The notes under the pieces are model-generated. The model worked only from the letters and a program-made list of their open reading frames with translations, was not told where the DNA came from and ran no database searches. Below, piece by piece: positions 1 through 6,927 of a stretch of DNA of 64,000 nt. The position numbers and the translations under genes are program-made. Source of the DNA: JAFTYO01 sp045644765 (GTDB lineage: Bacteria; Pseudomonadota; Alphaproteobacteria; RF32; CAG-239); the NCBI GenBank assembly GCA_045644765.1, contig JAZRHM010000001.1, forward strand, positions 124,001 through 188,000, written 5' to 3'. Every line of letters begins with the position of its first letter. The stretch's first letter is position 1.

Positions 1-1079
1 CTGAAGTTTCCGCTAAAAAACGTATCAACATTGATGGTTTATTGGAAGCCATCTTATTGCAGGCTGAAATTTTAGACTTAAAAGCAAACCCAAATCGTAA
101 AGCAGAAGGAACGGTTATTGAAGCTAAAATGGAAAAAGGACGTGGTAGTGTTGCTACAATTTTGGTTCAAACCGGAACATTAAAAGTGGGCGAAGTATTC
201 ATTGCAGGTAAAGAATGGGGACACGTTAGAGCTATGTTTAATGAACATGGTAAAAAACTACTTGAAGCAGGTCCTGCAACACCGGTTGAGGTTTTAGGTT
301 TGCAAGGAACTCCATCTGCAGGTGATAATTTTGTTGCCGTAAAAGATGAAACTCAGGCTAAAGAAGTTACCAACTATCGTATCAGAAAAGAACGTGATGC
401 TAAGTTAGTTAAAAGTGCAAAATCTGCTATGGAGCAAATGCTTGATAAAATTAAATCAGGCGAATCTAAACACTTGGCTGTTATCATCAAAGCTGACGTT
501 CAAGGTTCTATAGAAGCAATTGAAGGAACAATCAATAAACTTTCTAACGATGAAGTTTCCGTTCAAGTTTTACACTCTGCAGTCGGACCTATTTCCGAAT
601 CAGATGTTACACTTGCTAAAGCATCAAATGCCTTCATTATCGGCTTTAATGTTCGTGCAATTCCTCAAGCTCGAGATATGGCACGTCGTGATGGTATTGA
701 TATCCGTTATTATTCAATCATTTATGATGTTGCCGATGATGTTAAGAAAGGTTTAGAGGGCTTGCTTTCACCTGAAATCAGAGAAAAACTCCTAGGATAT
801 GCTGAAATTCGTAATGTATTCAACATTACAGGTGTCGGTAAAGTCGGTGGTTGTATGGTAACGGAAGGTATCGTAAAACGTGGTGCCAAAGTTCGCTTAC
901 TTCGTGACAATGTGGTTATTCATGACGGCTCACTTGCACAACTTAAGAGATTTAAAGAAGACGTTAAAGAAGTGCGTGAAGGTTATGAATGCGGTATGAG
1001 TTTTGAAAACTATAACGATATTCAAGTTGGCGATTTTATCGAGTGTTATGAACTTGAAACAATTGCTGCAAAATTATAA
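1..1079 (+). CDS. infB: Translation initiation factor IF-2, C-terminal part (5' end outside window)
   Basis: IF-2 is the GTPase that places initiator fMet-tRNA on the 30S subunit and promotes subunit joining. The frame is open from base 3, so the gene starts before the window. What remains is the end of the G domain (the DGLLEAILLQAE segment that closes it), then the beta-barrel domain II (KAEGTVIEAKMEKGRG, about 110-190), the C1 domain, and the C2 beta-barrel that binds fMet-tRNA (up to about 1070). The G1-G4 GTP-binding motifs are not in view. rbfA follows 11 bp downstream behind AAGGAG, the usual infB-rbfA coupling. The identification is clear; only the upstream boundary is missing. Confidence 0.97.
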   Translation, partial: EVSAKKRINIDGLLEAILLQAEILDLKANPNRKAEGTVIEAKMEKGRGSVATILVQTGTLKVGEVFIAGKEWGHVRAMFNEHGKKLLEAGPATPVEVLGLQGTPSAGDNFVAVKDETQAKEVTNYRIRKERDAKLVKSAKSAMEQMLDKIKSGESKHLAVIIKADVQGSIEAIEGTINKLSNDEVSVQVLHSAVGPISESDVTLAKASNAFIIGFNVRAIPQARDMARRDGIDIRYYSIIYDVADDVKKGLEGLLSPEIREKLLGYAEIRNVFNITGVGKVGGCMVTEGIVKRGAKVRLLRDNVVIHDGSLAQLKRFKEDVKEVREGYECGMSFENYNDIQVGDFIECYELETIAAKL

Positions 1080-1090
1080 GGAGAAAACAG

Positions 1091-1498
1091 ATGGCGGTAA
1101 AAGAACCTTCTCAACGACAATTACGTGTCGGACAAGAAATAAAGAAAATCATCACATCTGTTATTGAACGTGGCGATTTAAGAAGCAAAGAAGTAAGAGA
1201 TACTCTGATTACGGTTACGGAAGTCAGAGTGTCTCCCGACTTAAAATATGCTACAGCTTATATTATGACATTAAACGGTAAAAACTTAGGTTTGGTTCTT
1301 GAAATGTTAAATGAAGAAGCTTGGATTTTCAAAAAACAAATTGGAGCAAAACTTCAACTCAGGTATACTCCGGACATTAACTTTAGAGTTGATGATACAT
1401 TTACCGAAGTAGACCGCATTGAAAAGCTCTTGCGCAACCCCAAAGTTGCACAAGATTTGGCAAAACCTGATACTGAAGATGACAACAGAAGTGAATAA
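1091..1498 (+). CDS. rbfA: 30S ribosome-binding factor A
   Basis: RbfA is a KH-like protein that binds the 30S subunit near helix 1 of 16S rRNA and helps its late maturation, especially in the cold. The 135-residue length is normal for the family. The N-terminus (SQRQLRVGQEIKKIIT) and the SPDLKYATAYI strand are typical. AAGGAG lies 5 nt before the ATG and overlaps the infB stop, so the two are co-transcribed. The end of the gene overlaps the next reading frame by 20 bp. In many bacteria truB, rpsO and pnp follow rbfA, but here they do not. Confidence 0.96.
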   Translation: MAVKEPSQRQLRVGQEIKKIITSVIERGDLRSKEVRDTLITVTEVRVSPDLKYATAYIMTLNGKNLGLVLEMLNEEAWIFKKQIGAKLQLRYTPDINFRVDDTFTEVDRIEKLLRNPKVAQDLAKPDTEDDNRSE

Positions 1499-2318
1499 AG
1501 CGTATCAACTGTTAAACAGTAAGTTACGCAAATTATTAAACAAAAAAAGTAATAAATGGGACGCCAAAAAAAATTGGCGTTTACCTTCTGTTTGTTATAC
1601 ATTGGAGCACAAGTTAGCATTTTTGGCTTGTGAGTATCATTTTATCGGCAGATATTCTTTATGTGGTTTTCTTCACGATTGGGACAAACCTTGGATGTAT
1701 ATGTGTCCATGGTTAAAAGAAAATGAAATACAAATCATTCATCAAAGAAACAACCCATATCATATTGAATCAGGTAAGTTTACCTCAATTGTTCACTTAG
1801 TGGATATATACATTGACTGGGAATGTGCAGCGATTACTAAACCTGATAAGCCTCTCAATGCTTTTGAGACGGCATTACATTTTTATCCTGAACATCTGAA
1901 ATATGTAGTTCCGTTGTGTTTGGTTTTTAATTCTGATTCCATAAAATCAAATGTATGGTTGCATCATTGGCATCAGTTGGCAAAAAATGATGAAAAAAAT
2001 AAAGAAATTTTTGCTCAAACAGTTGATATATTAAAGCAAATGAGCAAAGTTTCTTATCATCATGAGTGGGCAATGGAGCTAGAAAAAAAATATGCACAAG
2101 GAAGAAAAATTACTCAATTTACTTCTGCGGAAATTTTTATGCTAATTTTGTTATGGCATAGCAAGAAAACAAAATTTGAGATTGACTACGCAAAAGTACA
2201 TAGCGTAGTTGAGAGAGTTTATTCTGATATGAATAAATATACTCATTTTACCCATTCGGGAACATCCGGTGCTATCACTGATTTTAGCGGAGTTAAAACC
2301 TCAATTTATTGCAAATAA
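1479..2318 (+). CDS. Unknown protein, possibly DUF5662-like
   Basis: This is a 279-residue soluble protein. I chose the ATG at 1479 (MTTEVNKAYQLL), which overlaps the rbfA end by 20 bp; an earlier in-frame start at 1419 would overlap by 80 bp and looks less natural. Visible motifs are EHKLAFLACEYHF, then FLHDWDK, then HQRNNPYHIE, then DIYIDWECAA. This spacing of HD, N-x-x-H-x-E and D-W recalls the DUF5662 family, whose function is unknown. The His and Asp pattern would suit a metal-binding helical fold, but that is inference. It appears to be the last gene of the infB-rbfA transcript. No signal peptide or membrane segment is visible. Confidence 0.6.
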   Translation: MTTEVNKAYQLLNSKLRKLLNKKSNKWDAKKNWRLPSVCYTLEHKLAFLACEYHFIGRYSLCGFLHDWDKPWMYMCPWLKENEIQIIHQRNNPYHIESGKFTSIVHLVDIYIDWECAAITKPDKPLNAFETALHFYPEHLKYVVPLCLVFNSDSIKSNVWLHHWHQLAKNDEKNKEIFAQTVDILKQMSKVSYHHEWAMELEKKYAQGRKITQFTSAEIFMLILLWHSKKTKFEIDYAKVHSVVERVYSDMNKYTHFTHSGTSGAITDFSGVKTSIYCK

Positions 2319-2320
2319 AA

Positions 2321-2347
2321 AAACGCCCCCTCAATGATATGAGAGGG
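2321..2347 (-). terminator. Intrinsic terminator of the leucine-rich-repeat gene
   Basis: The stem CCCTC (2328-2332) pairs with GAGGG (2343-2347) around a 10-nt loop. Read on the minus strand it is followed by GGGCG and a run of eight T. It sits between convergent genes; the plus-strand side has only a weak T tract. Confidence 0.7.
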
Positions 2348-2352
2348 AAATT

Positions 2353-3267
2353 TTACATCGATTGTACTTTTTTATCTTGTATCATTTGAGCTGTAACTGC
2401 AACTTGAGAGTTTGTTTTTGGCTCTTGAGCTTGAGATGGTGTATCCGTTTCGTGCTTAGCATCAATTTTAGCTCTTGTTTTTTGCAAACCTTCTAAGATA
2501 AGCTTTTCTCGTTGATACACTTCAGATTGTACAATGTTTTGATAATGAGTTTTGCAGTTATTTTTAACTGCGGAAGTATATTTTCTTAATAAGTTTTCAT
2601 CACTAAAAACTGTCTCACATTTTGGTAGAGGGTAAAGAGATATTAAAGGATTTACGTCACACCCAAAAACTCCACCAACATTTTCCGGAGCGCCTTCTAA
2701 AGATGTTAATTGATTGGCATAGCAATAAAAACTGCCACCAACTTCTTTGGGTGCACCTTTTAATGATGATATATAGGTATTAGTACATCTAAAATCTCCA
2801 CCAACTTTTTCAGGAGCACCTTCAAGAGATTCTAAATCGTTAAATGAGCATCTAAAATCTCCACCAACTTCTTTTGGGGCACCTTTCAAAGTTTTTAAAT
2901 TATTAGCTTCGCAATAAAACTCGCCACCAACCTTTTCCGGAGCGCCCTCTAAAGATATTAAATGACATTCTCCACATCTGAAACTTCCACCAACTTTTTT
3001 TGGTGCCCCTTCAAGGTTTTTTAAATTACCTCTAAAGCAAGAAAACATGCCGCCAACTTCTTTCGGAGAACCTTTTAATGATGTTAATGTTTCATCTCCA
3101 CAACAAAAATCTCCGGTAACAGTAACGTCGGATAAATCTGGTAATTCTTCTAAATTACAGTCCCATATCCTAATACTACCCTCAAAAACAAAACCTTTAG
3201 GTAAATTGTACAAATTATGTTCAACACCGTGATCATCTTTTACAATCAGTTCTTTTTGTTCCGCCAT
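2353..3267 (-). CDS. Leucine-rich-repeat protein with eight 21-residue repeats
   Basis: This 304-residue protein has three parts. The first is an N-terminal segment of about 50 residues. The second is eight exact 21-residue units of the type G-x-F-x-C-x4-L-x-x-L-x-G-A-P-x-x-V-G (residues about 52-217). The third is a charged C-terminal tail of about 85 residues. Every unit keeps Cys at position 5 and Leu or Ile at position 10. Similar GAPKEVGG repeats are known from leucine-rich-repeat proteins of phages and host-associated bacteria, where the role is mostly unknown. No signal peptide is visible, so it is cytosolic or exported by a non-Sec route. I chose the third Met because AAAGGAG lies 8 nt before it and only 2 nt before the first. 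A single-gene unit with its own terminator and operator-like promoter region suggests independent regulation. Confidence 0.8.
   Translation of the reverse strand: MAEQKELIVKDDHGVEHNLYNLPKGFVFEGSIRIWDCNLEELPDLSDVTVTGDFCCGDETLTSLKGSPKEVGGMFSCFRGNLKNLEGAPKKVGGSFRCGECHLISLEGAPEKVGGEFYCEANNLKTLKGAPKEVGGDFRCSFNDLESLEGAPEKVGGDFRCTNTYISSLKGAPKEVGGSFYCYANQLTSLEGAPENVGGVFGCDVNPLISLYPLPKCETVFSDENLLRKYTSAVKNNCKTHYQNIVQSEVYQREKLILEGLQKTRAKIDAKHETDTPSQAQEPKTNSQVAVTAQMIQDKKVQSM
2617..3114 (-). repeat. Eight tandem 63-bp coding repeats (LRR units)
   Basis: The period is exactly 21 codons with no indel, giving eight units. The DNA of different units has diverged (GGTGCACC, GGAGCGCC and GGGGCACC for the same Gly-Ala-Pro), so the array is selected as protein rather than freshly duplicated. 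Confidence 0.85.
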
Positions 3268-3315
3268 CACCATTACTCCTTTGTTAACAATATCAATATG
3301 TTACATGATGATTTT

Positions 3316-3337
3316 AGTATAATTTAAACGTACGTTT
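3316..3337 (-). promoter_or_regulatory. Promoter of the LRR gene with palindromic operator-like site
   Basis: On the minus strand a -10 box TATACT (3316-3321) lies about 50 bp before the start codon. The 12-bp perfect palindrome AAACGTACGTTT (3326-3337) occupies the spacer between -10 and -35, the classic position for a repressor site. The -35 is poor (TGTTCA or TTCAAA). The binding protein is not identifiable from the window. Confidence 0.5.
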
Positions 3338-3447
3338 TTGAACATTTTGCAAAAAGGATAAAATTACAAAAATAAAATTTTTCTTTTCTTGATTTTTCAA
3401 ACAGTTAGGAAAATGACAAAAATTTAAAAATGGCAAAAAATTGCTTG

Positions 3448-3467
3448 ATTTAAACGTACGTTTAAAT
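3448..3467. promoter_or_regulatory. Second, longer copy of the palindromic site
   Basis: ATTTAAACGTACGTTTAAAT is a perfect 20-bp inverted repeat with the same 12-bp core as the site at 3326-3337. The two centres are 126 bp apart, which is 12 turns at 10.5 bp per turn. No start codon or promoter for another gene is nearby, so it most likely serves the LRR gene. Confidence 0.5.
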
Positions 3468-3550
3468 GCAGCAGTTTAAAATGTCGTAAAACGTTATCCA
3501 CCCTACTCTTTAACAAAATGGGTGAGATAATCTTACACTAAAACTTGTAT

Positions 3551-4117
3551 CTAACAGCTAAAATTTATTTCTTCCAAAACGGCTTCAAAAACCGTATCTT
3601 GCGGAGAACAGACATAAGATCCGACTTTTAATTCAACTCCTGTCGTATCCATATAAAACTGGCGCAATCTGACATATTTTTTACCATCTAAGGAATAATA
3701 TGCCATAAAGTCATCTTTTTTACGCACAACCTTATACCAAATTTCTTGCGGCATATCAGTAAGCATAACCCCTGCCCAATCTGAATGAGCATTTAAGGTT
3801 ACGCAAGAACCTATCTCAGGCGAATCGGCATTTTGACACATAACAGAAGATTTAAACCAATTTTTATCATCTAACCTTACCATAATTCCGCATTGATTAA
3901 AGCTTGACATATCAGTTGCTTTCCAATGAACCGTCATGCTAAAATCCTCTGTTGTTCGTAAGAAAAATAAATGGCCGTTATCTTTATAAAAATTATGATG
4001 TTTACTCTGCCAAAAATCTGTTTGTGACTTAGGCACAATTTTCATTTCTTTATTTGCAAAAATAACATTTTCAGGTTCATTAAGCCATTCAAAATTTTTC
4101 AAATTTTCAAGTATCAT
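3551..4117 (-). CDS. DUF1349 (concanavalin-like) protein
   Basis: This is a 188-residue protein of the DUF1349 family, whose members have a lectin-like beta-sandwich and are often described as carbohydrate-binding or regulatory. Supporting segments are FEWLNEPENV, DFWQSKHHNFYKDNGHLF, MTVHWKATD, CGIMVRLDDKNWFKSS and an ending of the type VGSYVCSP. The length is normal for the single-domain form. There is no signal peptide, so it is probably cytosolic. The start codon overlaps the stop of the upstream J-protein gene (TAATG), implying translational coupling. The ligand is unknown. Confidence 0.85.
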   Translation of the reverse strand: MILENLKNFEWLNEPENVIFANKEMKIVPKSQTDFWQSKHHNFYKDNGHLFFLRTTEDFSMTVHWKATDMSSFNQCGIMVRLDDKNWFKSSVMCQNADSPEIGSCVTLNAHSDWAGVMLTDMPQEIWYKVVRKKDDFMAYYSLDGKKYVRLRQFYMDTTGVELKVGSYVCSPQDTVFEAVLEEINFSC

Positions 4118-5040
4118 TAAAAAGTCCTAACTGTTGTGTCTTCTATTTCAGATAAAGCTTTCTCCAAAATTTTATCAGGAGTTTTAGGCGACATAATTTT
4201 CAAAGTTATAATTTCATCTCCCTTAGTTTTACCATTATCAACACCCTTTCCTTTAAGCCTTAGTTTTTCTCCGCTGGAAGAATATGGCGGGATTGTCACA
4301 TTAACTTTGCCTGATATTGTCGGAACTGTTACCTTAGCACCTAAAATTGCCTCTTTTATGCTTATCGGCAAATCAAACAAAATATTTGTGCCGTCAAGTT
4401 TAAAATATTGATGAGGACGAACCTTAATCGTTATCAAAGCATCTCCGTTTGATCCGCCATTGTAACTCGGAGAACCTAAATTTTTCAATCTTAAAGTTTG
4501 TCCGTCTTCAGTTCCTGCCGGAATTTTAACATTGATATTTTTACCGTTTAAGAAAATGTTTTTTTCAGCACCTTTTGCCACATCTAACAAATCTACATCT
4601 ATTGTGTAAGAAACATCTTGTCCTTTTTGCGGTGCCCTATATCCGCCTCTTGACGACCCTCCTGAAAATTGTGAAAAAATATCTTCACCGAAAATAGAAG
4701 AAAAATCAAAACCGGCCCCTCCTCCAAACGGATTTGAAGAAGAATATTTGCCGGCGTTAAACCCTTGACCGAACGGATTTCCTCCCGTGCCGAATCCCGC
4801 ACCGAAACCTGTAGGTTTGCCATCAGAATCTATTTCATTATTATCATATTTTTTGCGTTTTTCTTTATCACCCAAAATATCATAGGCACAAGAAATTTCC
4901 TTAAATTTTTCTGCAGCTGTTTTATCTTCTTTATTTAAATCCGGATGATATTTGCGAGCCAGTTTTCGATATGCCGATTTTATCTCGGTTTCGCTTGCCG
5001 ATTTTGACACACCTAATACATCGTATAAATTTTTACTCAT
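4117..5040 (-). CDS. DnaJ C-terminal-domain co-chaperone, CbpA type
   Basis: This Hsp40 co-chaperone stimulates the DnaK ATPase and delivers client proteins. The J domain (residues 1-66) has HPD at 32-34. A Gly/Phe-rich linker (about 78-135) and two beta-rich client-binding domains (about 140-300, containing GQTLRLKNLG and GEKLRLKGKG) follow. The cysteine-rich zinc domain of DnaJ proper is absent, so this is a type II protein like CbpA; 307 residues fits. AAAGGCA precedes the ATG. The DUF1349 gene is translationally coupled behind it. Confidence 0.93.
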   Translation of the reverse strand: MSKNLYDVLGVSKSASETEIKSAYRKLARKYHPDLNKEDKTAAEKFKEISCAYDILGDKEKRKKYDNNEIDSDGKPTGFGAGFGTGGNPFGQGFNAGKYSSSNPFGGGAGFDFSSIFGEDIFSQFSGGSSRGGYRAPQKGQDVSYTIDVDLLDVAKGAEKNIFLNGKNINVKIPAGTEDGQTLRLKNLGSPSYNGGSNGDALITIKVRPHQYFKLDGTNILFDLPISIKEAILGAKVTVPTISGKVNVTIPPYSSSGEKLRLKGKGVDNGKTKGDEIITLKIMSPKTPDKILEKALSEIEDTTVRTF

Positions 5041-5090
5041 AACACATGCCTTTAAAAACTATTATCATTCCTAAAGGTTATATAGTTTTT

Positions 5091-5405
5091 TTATTTCTCT
5101 ATTGCAAGATTTACGCAATCAAATGTTGCTCGACGTGCATGATTACGATAAAGGACAATTTCTCTTAAATAAGCTTGTGTACCCGGAACATTGTCTTCAC
5201 AATATTTAATTGCAAGGCTTGCGAGCTCATCAACTCTGACATCTTTATATTCATAAACAACAAAATTTTCCCCTTTTTCTTTCAGGGCAATATTTTGTTT
5301 GTAACGTGCAGCATCATCAACATAATCGCTTGAAACCAAATCAGATGATGAAGCACAAGATACCAAAAAAGCACATAGAATCGGCAATAAACTAAATTTT
5401 TTCAT
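5091..5405 (-). CDS. Small predicted lipoprotein, unknown function
   Basis: This is a 104-residue protein starting MKKFSLLPILCAFLVSCASS. It has a short positive n-region, a hydrophobic core and the lipobox LVSC, so signal peptidase II cleavage and N-terminal lipidation are expected. The mature part is charged, with two further cysteines that could form a disulfide. The frame stays open 165 bp upstream, but that would overlap the next gene. Only the ATG at 5405 has a good ribosome binding site (AAGAGAG) followed by a signal sequence. No family is recognised. Confidence 0.75.
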   Translation of the reverse strand: MKKFSLLPILCAFLVSCASSSDLVSSDYVDDAARYKQNIALKEKGENFVVYEYKDVRVDELASLAIKYCEDNVPGTQAYLREIVLYRNHARRATFDCVNLAIEK

Positions 5406-5472
5406 TAAAAATCTCTCTTTATTTAAAAACATTCCTCTAAGCGCATTATACAGACAGAACATTAAACAATGA

Positions 5473-5781
5473 TTAATTAAGTTCGTTATAAAGCTGTTTA
5501 CCGGCCTGATGTAAAATATTATATATTTTTTTGTTCTTACTGTTTTTTGATTTTGAATTTGTAAGTTCACTCATCAATTTTGCAACTTTTTCATTAAATC
5601 TTTCATCATTACGCAATTCTTCTACTTCTTTTTTATGCTCTTCATCATCGATTTTATAATTAGCAACGGCTTTTAAAACAGCAAAATATGCAGCATCTTT
5701 TTGTGCTGTATATTGGGCTTTTGCAGGCATAATCAAAATTGTTGATGCAAATATGGCAATTAAAATCGCTTTAGATATCAT
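5473..5781 (-). CDS. Small exported protein, unknown function
   Basis: This is a 102-residue protein with a clear Sec signal peptide (MISKAILIAIFASTILIMPA, cleavage likely after AKA). The mature part of about 80 residues is charged and helical, ending KQLYNELN. AAGGAG lies 6 nt before the ATG. It is divergent from the ELM1-type gene: the -35 box of that gene lies in the first 20 bp upstream of this one, overlapping its ribosome binding region. It precedes the lipoprotein gene on the same strand by 67 bp, so the two may be co-transcribed. No homology is recognised. Confidence 0.7.
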   Translation of the reverse strand: MISKAILIAIFASTILIMPAKAQYTAQKDAAYFAVLKAVANYKIDDEEHKKEVEELRNDERFNEKVAKLMSELTNSKSKNSKNKKIYNILHQAGKQLYNELN

Positions 5782-5792
5782 AATATTTCTCC

Positions 5793-5822
5793 TTGACGTT
5801 ACAAAATATTTTTTTCTATAAT
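5793..5822 (+). promoter_or_regulatory. Sigma-70-type promoter of the ELM1-type gene
   Basis: The -35 is TTGACG (5793-5798) and the -10 is a perfect TATAAT (5817-5822), with an 18-bp spacer. They lie 35 bp before the ATG at 5858. The -35 sits directly beside the start of the divergent gene at 5781. Confidence 0.75.
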
Positions 5823-5857
5823 AATATAGTTTTTAATTTTAGGAAAGAACTATTTAA

Positions 5858-6826
5858 ATGAAAAAAATTTTATGGGTGTTATTAGACAGCCGTATGGGGA
5901 GTGTCGGACAAGCTCGTGGTGTTGTAAATTTTCTTGATACAGAAAAATATGAAATTATTGAAAAAAATTTAGAATATACAAAACTATCCGGACTTCCTAA
6001 CTTTTTAAGAGGTAAAACTTTAGTAGGTCTTACACCTCAAAGTAAAAAACAAATTATAAATCCGTTTCCGGATTTGGTCTTATCTACAAGCAGAAGAACT
6101 GTTCCTGTTGCCAGATATATTAAAAAGCAAAACCGTAAAACAAAGCTTATTCAACTTATGCACCCAGGAAAAACCGGATTAAAAGAGTTTGATTTAGCAC
6201 TCGTTCCCGAGCATGATAAAAATAAAAAAACATATCCGAACATTCATTATATCGTCGGAGCTCCTCACCGAATTTCGGAAGAAGCTATTCAAGAAGCTCA
6301 ACAAAAATGGCTACCTGAATTTGAGAATTTGCCCAAACCTTTAACAGCTGTTATAGTTGGAGGAGCTATAAAAAAGAAAGAATTTTCTCTTAGTAACGCT
6401 ACAGATTTAGGTAATAAAATACGTATGCTAAAAGAAAAAACAGGCGGCTCTGTTTTAATTACAACATCGCGTCGTACCGGTGAAAAAGCAGAAAAAGCAA
6501 TTATGAATGCTTTACAAGGTATCCCTTCTTACACTTTTTTGTGGGGAGAGAAAAAAGAAAATCCTTATATGGGATATTTGGCTTGTGCCGATAACATTGT
6601 CGTAACCGGAGACTCTGTTTCTATGTGTTGTGAAGCTTGTGGAACAAATAAACCTGTTTTTGTTTTTACCGGAAAAAAATGGCTCACAAGAAAACACATA
6701 CGTTTTGTAGCATCACTTTACAAAAACGGTTATGCTGTTGCTCTTAAAGAACGCAATCTTGAATTTAAGCCTAAGAAGGCGCTAAATGCAGCAGTAGATG
6801 CTGCACAACATATAGATCTTTTATAG
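5858..6826 (+). CDS. ELM1/GtrOC1-family putative nucleoside-diphosphate-sugar glycosyltransferase
   Basis: This 322-residue protein belongs to the family formerly called DUF1022, named after plant mitochondrial fission protein ELM1 and common in Alphaproteobacteria. The fold is GT-B-like. Typical segments are WVLLDSRMGSVGQARGV near the start, DLVLSTSRRTVPVARYIK, LIQLMHPG, AVIVGGAIKKKEFSLS, GGSVLITTSRRTG, and the C-terminal VVTGDSVSMCCEACGTNKPVFVF, which matches the donor-binding region of GT-B enzymes. Bacterial members are thought to modify envelope glycans, but the substrate cannot be read from sequence. It is a single-gene unit with its own promoter, AGGAAAG ribosome binding site and terminator. 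Confidence 0.87.
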   Translation: MKKILWVLLDSRMGSVGQARGVVNFLDTEKYEIIEKNLEYTKLSGLPNFLRGKTLVGLTPQSKKQIINPFPDLVLSTSRRTVPVARYIKKQNRKTKLIQLMHPGKTGLKEFDLALVPEHDKNKKTYPNIHYIVGAPHRISEEAIQEAQQKWLPEFENLPKPLTAVIVGGAIKKKEFSLSNATDLGNKIRMLKEKTGGSVLITTSRRTGEKAEKAIMNALQGIPSYTFLWGEKKENPYMGYLACADNIVVTGDSVSMCCEACGTNKPVFVFTGKKWLTRKHIRFVASLYKNGYAVALKERNLEFKPKKALNAAVDAAQHIDLL

Positions 6827-6833
6827 TTCTCTT

Positions 6834-6860
6834 AAACCACTATTACAAAGTGGTTTTTAT
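6834..6860 (+). terminator. Intrinsic terminator of the ELM1-type gene
   Basis: AAACCACT (6834-6841) pairs with AGTGGTTT (6849-6856) around a 7-nt loop, followed by a T-rich tail. Confidence 0.85.
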
Positions 6861-6876
6861 TTTATGTAATATATAT

Positions 6877-6910
6877 AAAAAACCCTTAAGTTCACACTTA
6901 AGGGTTTTTT
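6877..6910 (-). terminator. Bidirectional intrinsic terminator after rpoC
   Basis: A 14-bp perfect stem (6877-6890 with 6897-6910) has CCCTTAAG at its core, a 6-nt loop and six A/T pairs at the base. It works on either strand. On the minus strand it lies 18 bp after the rpoC stop. Confidence 0.9.
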
Positions 6911-6927
6911 ATATTTTTTGTTAAGAC

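Noticed and set aside
1354..1620. Minus-strand open frame of 88 codons across the rbfA end
   Set aside because: It is antisense to rbfA and the following gene and shows no coding features.
2617..3114. Regular 63-bp spacing that could be taken for a CRISPR array
   Set aside because: The units are in one reading frame without spacers, diverge in third positions and encode LRR units.
3494..3502. DnaA-box-like TTATCCACC
   Set aside because: A single imperfect copy without further boxes, no AT-rich unwinding cluster and no dnaA nearby; not an origin.
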